From NCBI GenBank assembly GCA_038229875.1, contig JBBROA010000080.1, forward strand, positions 1 through 19,738: a stretch of DNA of 19,738 nt. Direction: 5' to 3'. The position numbers and the translations under genes were made by a program. The stretch's first letter is position 1, and each line of letters opens with the position of its first letter. Below the pieces are notes generated by a model. That model was not told the DNA's origin and made no database searches. It saw nothing but the letters and a program-made list of their open reading frames with translations. This document shows positions 12,320 to 19,416 of the stretch, piece after piece. Source of the DNA: JALYUA01 sp038229875 (GTDB lineage Bacteria > Acidobacteriota > Thermoanaerobaculia > UBA5066 > Gp7-AA6).

Positions 12320-12694
12320 CTAACGCGGTGCGAGGAGAGGCTTCAGCGCGTCGATCAGCGCGTCGACGCGCACGGGTTTTTGCAGAACCGCGTCCGCGGA
12401 GAGTTCCTTCAGGCGCGGGGCGTCCGCGGCGGAAAGGACGACCACGGCGATTCTTCGAAGCACCTCCGAGCGCGTGCGCCGATCCAGAAACTCCCAGCCG
12501 TTCATCCTTGGCATCATCAGGTCTAGAAGGATGACCCGCGGCCTCCAGCCGTCGCCTTCGATCAGCGCCAGCGCCTGCCAGCCGTCCTTCACGGAGTGGC
12601 ACTTGAACCCCTCCCCCTCGAGTGTGTGGCAGAGCGCGTCGCGAAGCTCGGCATCGTCCTCCACGATCAACACATCGGGCTCCGAATCGATCAT
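12320..12694 (-). CDS. Single-domain response regulator (CheY-like)
   Basis: 124 residues consisting only of a receiver domain: acidic pair D13/D14 in VLIVEDDAELRDAL, phosphoacceptor D58 in VILLDLMMPRMNGWEF, switch Ser88 in VVVLSAADAP and Lys106 in VLQKPVRVDAL. All essential residues are present, so it should accept phosphate from a kinase and act through protein contacts. No output domain exists. The start at 12694 is supported by GGAGG 5 nt upstream. It follows the receiver-like gene at 12726-13067 by 31 bp on the same strand, probably as one transcript. The hybrid kinase at 5079 is a possible but unproven partner. Confidence 0.92.
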   Translation of the reverse strand: MIDSEPDVLIVEDDAELRDALCHTLEGEGFKCHSVKDGWQALALIEGDGWRPRVILLDLMMPRMNGWEFLDRRTRSEVLRRIAVVVLSAADAPRLKELSADAVLQKPVRVDALIDALKPLLAPR

Positions 12695-12725
12695 CGTTCC
12701 TCCGGAAGGTCCGGGCTGAACCGGG

Positions 12726-13067
12726 TCATTGGAGAGACGCCTCGCGCGGCCCTCGCCGGGCCAACGATTCGATCGTGGCCTCGAGCCGCGCCCACTCCGG
12801 CGCAGTCGAGATCGTTTCGGGTCGCACGAACAGGAGAGGCGGACACCTGGGGTTGCAGTGGAGACCCTCGCGCACAAAGTGAATCCAGCGCGGCACGGAT
12901 CTCGCCGAGGTGTCGAGCAGGATCACGTCCGGCTGGATCCCCTGTCCTATGAGGGCGGCGGCCTGAGCACCGTCGCGCGCCGCGAACGTCTCCATGCGAT
13001 TCCAGAGGCCGCTTCGTATCGTCGAAGCAGATTTCGGATCCTCGCTCACCACCAGTAGGGCCCGCAC
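12726..13067 (-). CDS. Degenerate receiver-like protein
   Basis: 113 residues with receiver-type alternation: RALLVVSEDPKSASTIRS for beta-1/alpha-1, PDVILLDTSARSVPRWIHFV with candidate phosphoacceptor D52, and PPLLFVRPETISTAPEW for the later strands. Only part of the acidic pair (E9/D10) remains, the conserved Thr/Ser before alpha-4 is not clear, and the invariant Lys-Pro is replaced by VRPE. It may be a phosphorylation-independent pseudo-receiver. The start is GTG 13067, chosen because GCGGAG precedes it and because it begins right at the first beta-strand; the longer upstream frame is Arg-rich nonsense overlapping a Crp remnant on the other strand. Confidence 0.65.
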   Translation of the reverse strand: MRALLVVSEDPKSASTIRSGLWNRMETFAARDGAQAAALIGQGIQPDVILLDTSARSVPRWIHFVREGLHCNPRCPPLLFVRPETISTAPEWARLEATIESLARRGPREASLQ

Positions 13068-13100
13068 GGCGACTCCGCCTGCAAACCCTATTCCCGTCCC

Positions 13101-13364
13101 TATGTCGGCTCCGGTACCGCGGCAGCGGGGTCGCTGCAGAAGGCCGGCCACATCTCCTGCACGCTCTCTCGGATCACGATTGTCGACCGCCGCGGACTCG
13201 AATCGGCGTCCTGCGAATGCTACGAGTTCGTCCGGCAGCAATTCGACCCGATTTCCGCGGGAGCGCCCGCCGAGGCGGCGCCCCGCTTTCCCCCGGACGC
13301 GCTGCCCATCTCTCCCCGGGGCCGGCCGGGCGCGCAAACGACGTTCGGAATCCGCAGCTCCTGA
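13101..13364 (+). pseudogene. C-terminal remnant of a Crp/Fnr-family regulator
   Basis: The frame holding 13134 reads AAAGSLQKAGHISC, then RITIVDRRGLESASCECY and EFVRQQFDPIS. It aligns residue by residue with the end of the intact regulator downstream (AAGKLREEGLIDY, SIRIIDRAGLERRSCECY, QVVRDLFDELA), covering the recognition helix end, wing and terminal helix of the winged-helix domain. There is no cNMP-binding domain, no start codon and no N-terminal half; after about 13254 the frame continues as unrelated Pro/Arg-rich sequence to the TGA at 13362. It overlaps nothing on its own strand and ends 127 bp before the intact gene. It is a truncated duplicate or the leftover of a related regulator. 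Confidence 0.75.
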
Positions 13365-13430
13365 TCGGCGGCGGACCGGCTTTCCCAGCCGGGCGAGGCC
13401 GCCCGAGTTTCGGGCTCATTCCGCGTTTGA

Positions 13431-13450
13431 TAGAATCGTTTCACTGAAAC
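13431..13450 (+). promoter_or_regulatory. Candidate -10 box and palindrome before the Crp/Fnr gene
   Basis: TAGAAT at 13431-13436 matches the -10 consensus at five of six positions; no good -35 is seen. It is followed at once by GTTTCA-C-TGAAAC (13438-13450), a perfect 6-bp inverted repeat placed where a repressor would block the start of transcription. Autoregulation by the downstream dimeric regulator is a reasonable guess. Confidence 0.4.
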
Positions 13451-13491
13451 TTATGGCGTCGCGGCGTCCGGTCCGTCGAGGCGGAAGTTGC

Positions 13492-14238
13492 ATGGCCGTC
13501 ACCCTCAAAAACAAGAATCACCTGATCGCGAGCCTTCCCCCGTCCGAGCTCTCCCGGCTCACGGGGATGATGGAGCCTGCTGCTCTCACGCAGCGCGCCT
13601 CTCTGAATGAGCCTGGCGAAGAGGCTCCCTGGGTGTACTTCCCCGTGACCGGGGTTGTCTCGCTCGTGACCCGGCTGACCGACGGCAGCGGCGTGGAAGC
13701 GGCGACGATCGGGAACGAGGGAATGGTGGGCCTCCCGACGCTTCTCGAGAACAAACAGGCGCCTATTGAAGCCGTCGTGCAGATTCCGGGTGATTGTTTC
13801 CGGGTACCGAGCCCGATCTTCAGCGCGCAGCTCGCGGAGCTCCCCGCGCTCTCCACCCTCCTGCTCGACTACACCCGGGTGCTGTTTCTCTTCGTCGCTC
13901 AATCGACCGCGTGCAACCGGCGGCACGAGTTGACCGAGCGGTGCGCGCGCTGGCTCCTCACGTCGCACGACCGGACGGGTCGCGACGAGTTCGAGCTCAC
14001 CCACGAATCGGTAGGCGAGATGCTCGGGGTCCGGCGCGCTTCCGTGACCGTCGCCGCCGGAAAGCTGCGGGAAGAGGGGCTGATCGATTACTCCCAGGGT
14101 TCCATCAGGATCATCGACCGGGCCGGGCTCGAACGCCGTTCCTGCGAGTGCTACCAGGTGGTTCGTGACCTCTTCGACGAGCTGGCCCTCAAGGGCACCC
14201 TCGATCCGCATGCGCGGTCCCTTCGCCCGCAGGGCTGA
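13492..14238 (+). CDS. Crp/Fnr-family transcriptional regulator
   Basis: 248 residues. An N-terminal cyclic-nucleotide-binding-type beta-barrel (about 20-130: WVYFPVTGVVSLVTRLTDGS, VEAATIGNEGMVGLPTLLEN, QIPGDCFRVPSPIF) is followed by a long dimerisation helix. A winged helix-turn-helix at about 165-225 has FELTHESVGEMLGVRRASVT as the HTH and GSIRIIDRAGLE as the wing. The Fnr cysteine set for an iron-sulfur cluster is absent at the N-terminus, and the cAMP-binding Arg motif is not clear, so the ligand is unknown. The C-terminal SCECY motif recurs in the neighbouring remnant. The start at 13492 has GGCGGAAG upstream; an alternative ATG at 13453 would add 13 residues. Confidence 0.92.
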   Translation: MAVTLKNKNHLIASLPPSELSRLTGMMEPAALTQRASLNEPGEEAPWVYFPVTGVVSLVTRLTDGSGVEAATIGNEGMVGLPTLLENKQAPIEAVVQIPGDCFRVPSPIFSAQLAELPALSTLLLDYTRVLFLFVAQSTACNRRHELTERCARWLLTSHDRTGRDEFELTHESVGEMLGVRRASVTVAAGKLREEGLIDYSQGSIRIIDRAGLERRSCECYQVVRDLFDELALKGTLDPHARSLRPQG

Positions 14239-14304
14239 TCCTTCCGCTCCACCGCCGATAATTCGGCGCGGCTCTTGCTGAGGGGAGATTCGGTGAGATG
14301 ACCG

Positions 14305-14487
14305 ATGGAAGGCTTTGGTTTTGTTCGATGGCCCTGTCCCGAGTGCGGAGTCCAGAGAACTCCGCTCCCTGAAGATTTCGTCCTGCGCTGTCCCACCTGC
14401 GGCTTCGCCGTGGAGCTCGCTCCGGACGTCGACCCGAACCTGGAACGCGCACCGGGAGAAGCCCGGGCCACGCCGACGCTGCAGTAG
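14305..14487 (+). CDS. Small zinc-ribbon-like protein
   Basis: 60 residues with two CxxC knuckles, CPECG (residues 11-15) and CPTCG (29-33), separated by 17 residues including RTPLPEDFVLR. This is the pattern of a compact zinc ribbon. The tail is Pro/Ala-rich. Such proteins bind zinc and often nucleic acid or a protein partner; no role is deducible. It follows the Crp/Fnr gene by 66 bp on the same strand. GGTGAG at 14291-14296 may serve as ribosome binding site. Short length and absence of a known family limit certainty. Confidence 0.55.
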   Translation: MEGFGFVRWPCPECGVQRTPLPEDFVLRCPTCGFAVELAPDVDPNLERAPGEARATPTLQ

Positions 14488-14573
14488 CCAGGCCGGCATT
14501 GCCGTTGATCGAGGGGACGAGCGCGCGCCGATGCTGCGCGCCCGTCCAGGCATTCTCCGCAAGCCCCTTCCCG

Positions 14574-16739
14574 TTAGAAGTGCCAGGTCAACTCGGCGAA
14601 GAACCGCCGCGGCGGCGCTACGTAGAACTGACTGTCCCCGATCTCGCTTTCGGACGTGTAATGCCGGCTGTTTCCGAGATTGCGTCCGACGACAGAAATC
14701 CTCGCGCGTGAAAACTCCCAGCTCACCCCGGCATCCGTCTCGTAAAACCCGTCGGTGACGAAGGTATTGCGGCGGTTGAGCGGCCTCTGTCCCTGGTGCC
14801 GCACCGCGACGAACGCTCCGGGTCCGCTGCGCGGCGCGTAAGCGATCCTCACATTCCACAGGTCCCGCGGTACGAGCTCCAGCCGTTTCCCGTCGACGAC
14901 CCGTAGCTCTCCGTCCGGCGTGAGGAAGGAGAACCGGATGAACCGGGCATCGTGGTGCGCGTACCCGGTGGAGAACGAGAGGTCCGACATCGCGGCCGGC
15001 CGGTACCCCACCTCGATCTCCGCGCCCTGAAAGCGCTCGGCTCCGGCGTTCACGAGCTCGGGCGTTCCCGCCGCGCCGAGAGTCGAGACGACGACGTTCT
15101 CGAAGATCATGTGAAAGACCGAGAGATCGACGGAGAGCTGATGGTCGAGCCAGCGGGTCTTCAGGCCGAGCTCGCCGCTTCGGGTGCGTTCGGGGTCGAG
15201 AATGCGGGCATTCTCGGCTTCCGTCAGATTCGGCGCCGCGGGCTTGAACGCCGATTTCGCGGCGACGTAGAAGTGGATGGAATTGACCACTCCGGTCCGA
15301 TCCGAGACGATCCGCGCGAGCGCGGAAACGCCTCCGGACCATTTGCCGTCGGAGCGGGAGTCGCGCGTGACGTCGGGCGCCGGACTGCCGACCTCCTGCC
15401 CCTGCGCGAACAGGCGTTCGGAAACGGAGTCGAAGCGCGCGCCCCCGCTCACCGTCAAAAAGGAGACGGGCGTCCACTCGTCGTTTACGTAGAAGCCCAG
15501 GAACGTCCGGCGGTCCACGAACGAGCGGTTGTCGCCGGTCGGCGTGTCGGAAAAACGCGGGACCTCGACGGGGTCGATCTGGAGCTCGATGTCGAAACCC
15601 GTCCCCGTAGCGGTCGTGCGGCCCCACGTGAGCGCCGCGCCTCCGACGAGCCGGTGGCGGCCGGCGCCCTCGAAGAGCGCAGTCAGATGCAGATCGTCAT
15701 AAAACACGGTTTCCCGCGGCTTCAATGAGACCCCCGCGGCACCGGCCGTGTTTCCGTCCACCTCCGCGACGAAGGAGCGGATCGATGTCTGGTCGTCCCG
15801 GGTCACCCCGAAGACGTTTTCGAGAGAGAGCGCGCTCGACAGGGGCTTCGTGAAGTGCGTTCGCAGGGAGTACACCCGATGGTCGAGCCGGCCGCCCTCT
15901 ACCCCGTAGTTCCGGTCGATCCGGAATCCCGGGATCGGTTCGCCCGCATCGACCGGGAGCGGTGAACCCACGAACTGCGTGGTGCGAAAAGCCTCGACGA
16001 TGCCGGTGAACTGCCCTCCACCCGACACAGGCAGATCCAGGCGCAATCCACCGCGATCTTCCCGGTAGTCCGTGCGATCCTGCCAGCCTTTCGCCCGGTC
16101 GATCGTCCCGAAGAGCCGGATCTTCGCGTCTCCGAGATCCTGAGCGTGAGAGAGGTTCAGCCGGCCTTCGGAGAAAGAGCCTCCGCCGGCGCGGACCTCG
16201 GTGCCCTGCGCGGCCGGCCGCGTAAAAATCTGGATCATCCCGGCGAACGCCGAGACCCCGTAAAGAGTGCCCTGCGGCCCCTTGACGATCTCAATGCGCT
16301 CGATGTCTTCGATGTTGATCTGCGACAGCGAGGGATTGAACGGTCCGCCGACCGGCATTCCGTCCACCATGATGAGCAGCGCGTCGAACTCCTTCAGCCC
16401 CCACATTCCGATGTTGGGGAGCCGACCGCCGTTGTCGCTGCCCTGCCCGGTGTCGATGCCGACGACATCCTGAAGCGCCTCGGCCAGCGTTTTCACGTTC
16501 TCCCGGCGCAGCTGTTCGCCGGTGATCACGGTCGCCTGTCCCGGGATCTCCGTCTCGCGCTCGGGAAGGCGCGTCGCCGAAACCACGATCTGTTCCTGGG
16601 TCGCCGGGACGCTGGCTGTTCCCGCCGCCTGCGGCTGCGCCTGTCCCTGTCCCTGTACCTGTGCCTCTCCCTGCCCCGACGCGCGGCCAGGCGCCAGCGC
16701 GGCGAGAACCATCAGGAGCGGCGCCCCTCCGCGGCTCAT
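14574..16739 (-). CDS. TonB-dependent outer membrane receptor
   Basis: 721 residues. A signal peptide (GGAPLLMVLAALAPGRASGQ) is followed by a Gln/Gly-rich spacer made of imperfect hexamer DNA repeats (QVQGQGQAQPQ), then a TonB-box-like QIVVSATRLPERE. The plug domain has GQATVITGEQLRRENVKTLA, LLIMVDGMPVGGPF, IERIEIVKGPQGTLYGVSAF and AGMIQIFTR. A 22-strand-type barrel fills the rest and ends with the outer-membrane sorting signal RRFFAELTWHF. It would import a large substrate such as a siderophore, cobalamin or glycan across the outer membrane using TonB energy; the overall look is BtuB/FepA-like, without substrate evidence. The ATG at 16739 lies 11 bp past the stop of the sigma-like gene, so both are co-transcribed. 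Its GGAGG touches the ATG, so a TTG 15 bp upstream is an alternative start. Confidence 0.93.
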   Translation of the reverse strand: MSRGGAPLLMVLAALAPGRASGQGEAQVQGQGQAQPQAAGTASVPATQEQIVVSATRLPERETEIPGQATVITGEQLRRENVKTLAEALQDVVGIDTGQGSDNGGRLPNIGMWGLKEFDALLIMVDGMPVGGPFNPSLSQINIEDIERIEIVKGPQGTLYGVSAFAGMIQIFTRPAAQGTEVRAGGGSFSEGRLNLSHAQDLGDAKIRLFGTIDRAKGWQDRTDYREDRGGLRLDLPVSGGGQFTGIVEAFRTTQFVGSPLPVDAGEPIPGFRIDRNYGVEGGRLDHRVYSLRTHFTKPLSSALSLENVFGVTRDDQTSIRSFVAEVDGNTAGAAGVSLKPRETVFYDDLHLTALFEGAGRHRLVGGAALTWGRTTATGTGFDIELQIDPVEVPRFSDTPTGDNRSFVDRRTFLGFYVNDEWTPVSFLTVSGGARFDSVSERLFAQGQEVGSPAPDVTRDSRSDGKWSGGVSALARIVSDRTGVVNSIHFYVAAKSAFKPAAPNLTEAENARILDPERTRSGELGLKTRWLDHQLSVDLSVFHMIFENVVVSTLGAAGTPELVNAGAERFQGAEIEVGYRPAAMSDLSFSTGYAHHDARFIRFSFLTPDGELRVVDGKRLELVPRDLWNVRIAYAPRSGPGAFVAVRHQGQRPLNRRNTFVTDGFYETDAGVSWEFSRARISVVGRNLGNSRHYTSESEIGDSQFYVAPPRRFFAELTWHF

Positions 16740-16750
16740 CCTCCGGCGCG

Positions 16751-17266
16751 TCAAGACCGCTCTCCCGACGCGCTGCGTTGCGGTCTTCCTAGGGCGGCGC
16801 CCACGGGTGCCGGAGGGCCGGCGAGCTCTCGCAGCACGACCCGGGCGCACTTCCATCCGCTTCCGGACTCATGCGGCTTTCTGGGCGCCTGGATCCCGAT
16901 CTTTCCGAGCGCCTCGACTTCGATCTGCGGCACCCGCTCGCGGGTCAGGGAAAGCTCGAGCGCGATGCGGGCGAGCGGCTGCGGGGGCCCGTCCGCGCCG
17001 AGCCTCGCGCGCAGGATCCGGGCCTCGCGACACCCGCATTCAGGAACGATCGGGCCGGGCGGCGGCTGACGCGAGGACGCCAGCAGTCGCGCAGCGGCTT
17101 CCCCGTGCTTCTCGAGCCAGAGCCAGGCCTGGATACGCGCTTCGAAGCCCGGGCTCGCAGCGCTCGCGAGAACGTCGCCGAGAGAGTCGGACAGCTTCCG
17201 GGAGCCCTGCGCCCCCGCGCGCGGGGCGTCCTCCGCGGAAGACCGAACCGTCAAAGACATCGTCAT
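16751..17266 (-). CDS. Sigma-70 region-4-like helix-turn-helix protein
   Basis: 171 residues. Residues 79-124 read CREARILRARLGADGPPQPL then ARIALELSLTRERVPQIEVE and ALGKIG. This matches sigma-70 region 4 (pattern ReARILRmRfGldG...TLeEIGreLGLTRERVRQIEaeALrKL), the part that contacts the -35 element. Regions 2 and 3, needed for core binding and -10 melting, are absent. Residues 1-75 hold a helical segment (EARIQAWLWLEKHGEAAARL) of unknown type, and 125-171 are Arg/Pro-rich. It cannot be a complete sigma factor; it could be a transcription factor, anti-sigma-like competitor or decayed sigma. ATG 17266 has GGGAG 6 nt upstream; a second ATG lies two codons later. It precedes the TonB receptor by 11 bp, suggesting joint control. 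Confidence 0.75.
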   Translation of the reverse strand: MTMSLTVRSSAEDAPRAGAQGSRKLSDSLGDVLASAASPGFEARIQAWLWLEKHGEAAARLLASSRQPPPGPIVPECGCREARILRARLGADGPPQPLARIALELSLTRERVPQIEVEALGKIGIQAPRKPHESGSGWKCARVVLRELAGPPAPVGAALGRPQRSASGERS

Positions 17267-17414
17267 ATTTTTCTCCCACTCCACCCGGGCGCAATGACGG
17301 ATCGCGGCGGGGCGGAGTCGATCTGAGTTGACTTCCGTCGGCGGGCTCACCCGGGGGTAATCCCGGACGGTCCGCGAACGAGGCGGAGGGACGGCGGGGA
17401 TCCCGCCGGCTTTC

Positions 17415-18116
17415 TCAGATCCGACGGGGGAACGAGCGGGGACAGGCGCGAGAAAGATGGAATGCGGCATCGGGCAGCGACGCGACGAACACGGAGTCGA
17501 AACCGGCGGGGTATCGAGCTGCGCGGCGGTTGGGGCCGGGGGACGGACTCTCGATGGCGTCGGCAGAACCGTTCAGCGCGGTCATGCAGTCGGGAGCGGC
17601 CGCCAGTCCGCGGCCGGGCTCGCGTTCTGGCGCCTGCGCCTCACCGTCCGACGCCGTCCAGATTTCCCCGGAGCGCCAGCGCAGCCGCACGGGGGGGGTG
17701 GAAGGATCCCGCGAGATCGAGAAGGGCGCGGTCGCGGCGGCGATCACCTCGGCCCCGGCGATACCCATTCGGATCGCGAGGCGCGCACGGTCTGAATCGA
17801 GCCCCGGAACCTCCCAGGAAAACGAGCCGCCTTTCGGGTCGAGCTCGTCGGTCAGCCGCAGCGAGTAGGTGCGGCCTCCGTCGAGTGAGAGGAGGAGCTC
17901 GACCTCGTCCGCCGAGTCGGCCAGCCCCGACCAGCGAACCTCGACCACACCGCCGGCGTCGAGCGCCGCCCCTGCCCCGAGGTCGATCGCCGGACCGGAA
18001 AACGCCCGGTGGATCTCGAGAGCCGGCGGCGCGGCCGGGGGCGGCGTCGTGGCAAGGGCGATCGAAGCGGAAGCCGCGCCCGCCAGGAAGGCACCGAGGA
18101 CGAATTTGGCGAACAA
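17415..18116 (-). CDS. Secreted protein of unknown function, beta-sandwich-like
   Basis: 233 residues. A signal peptide (AKFVLGAFLAGAASASIALA) precedes a Pro/Ala spacer and a domain of about 110 residues with the rhythm of a fibronectin/Ig-like sandwich: VVEVRWSGLADSADEVELLL, SLDGGRTYSLRLTDELDPKG, FSWEVPGLDSDRARLAIRMG. The phrase SLDGGRTYS resembles repeats in secreted sialidase-like and cell-surface proteins. The last 80 residues are Arg/Pro/Ala-rich and look disordered. The start is a TTG at 18116 without clear ribosome binding site, chosen because it gives the signal peptide. It lies upstream of the sigma-like gene on the same strand, 148 bp away; a shared transcript is possible. Confidence 0.7.
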   Translation of the reverse strand: MFAKFVLGAFLAGAASASIALATTPPPAAPPALEIHRAFSGPAIDLGAGAALDAGGVVEVRWSGLADSADEVELLLSLDGGRTYSLRLTDELDPKGGSFSWEVPGLDSDRARLAIRMGIAGAEVIAAATAPFSISRDPSTPPVRLRWRSGEIWTASDGEAQAPEREPGRGLAAAPDCMTALNGSADAIESPSPGPNRRAARYPAGFDSVFVASLPDAAFHLSRACPRSFPRRI

Positions 18117-18240
18117 GTGACGCCAGCGTAGCCGCGGCGCCGAAACGAAGTCAAACGGATTGAGGGCTCGTCAACGCTCGAGAGTAGGATTTCGGAATGC
18201 ATGATCCTCCGGACGCCTCGATCCCCGGTGTCGCCGTCCG

Positions 18241-18850
18241 TTGACGCCGCGCGGGAAGCGGGTCTGTGCGCTCGGTGTCGAGTCTCACTCCGGCTGGGCG
18301 GTGCTTGTGGCGATGCGACTCGCCGGCGAAGAGCCCGAAGTGCTCGGGCGCGGCCGGCTGGTGCTCTCCGAGCCCGGCGACGGGAACAGGAAACAGCCCC
18401 TTCCATGCCGCCGAACACATGCCTCTCCCGAAAGCGCGCGCGTTTCTCGAATCCTGCCGGGAAGACGCGAATCGCAGAGCGATCGCCGAGATGGCCCGGG
18501 TCCTGGGCGCTCTGCCCCCGGACGCCCGACCGCAATCCTGCGCGGTCCTGACCGCCGCCGGCGGATTGCGTTCGCTTCCGCCTCTCGAAGCGATCCTGGC
18601 GTCCCACGCGCGGATCCACGCCGCGGAAGGCGACCACTTCCGGGACGCGGTGGCGGAAGCGGCGAAGCGCGAGGGGCTCACGGTGGTCCGGATCCCCAGG
18701 AAGACTCTGGGCGCCCGCGCGTCGGAGGCGCTGGGAAGGCCGGCCGACGAGCTCGACCGCCGGCTGGCGGCAATGCGGAAGACGATTGGCCCGCCCTGGG
18801 GATCCGATCAGAAACTCGCGGCGCTCGCCGCGTGGACGCTGCTGGGATGA
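18241..18850 (+). pseudogene. Conserved hypothetical gene split by a +1 frameshift
   Basis: Two frames must be joined to get one protein. From TTG 18241 the first frame reads GKRVCALGVESHSGWAVLVA, then EVLGRGRLVLSEPGDGNRKQ. From about 18400 the next frame reads FHAAEHMPLPKARAFLESCR, DHFRDAVAEAAKREGLTVVR and WGSDQKLAALAAWTLLG. Removing one C from the CCCC at 18397-18400 gives KQPFHAAEHMP without a break. The joined protein of about 202 residues begins with an actin-like/RNase H-like first strand (GVESHSGWA) and matches my memory of a small uncharacterised family in environmental bacteria. TTG 18241 is the only start after the in-frame TGA at 18202. Either a recent mutation or a sequencing error in the C-run. 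Confidence 0.72.
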
Positions 18851-18891
18851 GGCGCGGTGGTGATCCGGGCGAGCCGAGGGATGTGAAAACG

Positions 18892-18919
18892 TGGTGAGCC
18901 GTGTAGGACTCGAACACAG
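18892..18919 (-). other. tRNA 3'-end-like sequence
   Basis: On the minus strand the order is TTCGAGT loop, CCTAC, ACGGCTC, A, CCA, exactly the spacing of a tRNA T-loop, T-stem 3' strand, acceptor 3' strand, discriminator base and CCA end. The T-stem pairs at only three of five positions, and no 5' half (acceptor 5' strand, D-arm, anticodon arm) is found up to about 19000. It is therefore not a functional tRNA. A leftover from integration into a tRNA gene is possible. Confidence 0.35.
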
Positions 18920-19176
18920 CAGCTTGGCGAAAATGGCTCCTAAGAACGAAGAACTTAGCTAATCTAAAATGCTCGAGGTCTCCAAAAGTCTCCAAGAATG
19001 CGCTCGTCCGCGAGCAGTACGCAAATCGGCGGTCGACGCAGCTGAACACGCTCAGCTTTCCTTGACTCCCGCGAGACGCTCTGATCGCCGAGGTGTGGAC
19101 AAGAGAAAACCCTAGCGATCGGCGAGAGCTGTATCTCTTCTTGAGGGCTGCGCTCACGGAGTCGCGAAGCTACGGG

Positions 19177-19332
19177 CCGACTCCCGCACCCGACGGAAAG
19201 CGTGGAGGGCATCATTCCGATCACGGGACCCAGTACACCTCCATCGCGTTTGGCCAGCGCTGTCGCGAGGCGGGTGTGCGACCGTCGATGGGCTCGATCG
19301 GCGATTGCTACGACGATGCGATGTGGGGAACG
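19177..19332 (+). mobile_element. IS3-family transposase (OrfB) remnant
   Basis: The frame reads HHSDHGTQYTSIAFGQRC then REAGVRPSMGSIGDCYDDAM, the highly conserved stretch around the second catalytic Asp of IS3-type DDE integrases (typical HHSDRGSQYTS...MSRxGnCyDNAxxESF). The frame is lost directly after DDAM, so the third catalytic residue (Glu) is missing, and only a few residues precede it (RPTPAPDG, like the usual linker). No terminal inverted repeats were found. The flanking sequence from about 18921 is richer in A and T than the rest of the window and holds no other gene. It is a dead fragment. Confidence 0.85.
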
Positions 19333-19416
19333 CCCTCGCCTGGCGTCTCGGATTCGACGGTCCGTCTCCAATGACACGAAGGGGTCATCAGTAGCGACGG
19401 GAGGATGTCCCGCACA

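Noticed and set aside
12320..12877. Longer 185-residue version of the single-domain receiver
   Set aside because: The first 61 residues overlap the upstream receiver gene in another frame and lack similarity; GGAGG marks the start at 12694.
13441..15627. 728-codon minus-strand frame through Crp/Fnr and TonB regions
   Set aside because: It is antisense to the Crp/Fnr gene and in a shifted frame of the TonB receptor; high GC creates long stop-free frames.
16635..16680. Hexamer tract (CTGTCC-like) as an intergenic repeat
   Set aside because: It lies inside the TonB receptor gene and encodes its Gln/Gly spacer after the signal peptide.
17392..17408. Stem-loop CGGCGGG/CCCGCCG as terminator of the 17415-18116 gene
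   Set aside because: Stem is 7 bp with a 3-nt loop and no T-run follows on the minus strand; not distinguishable from chance in GC-rich DNA.
18892..18990. Complete tRNA gene
   Set aside because: Only the T-loop and acceptor end are recognisable; T-stem pairing is 3 of 5 and no D-arm or anticodon arm is present.
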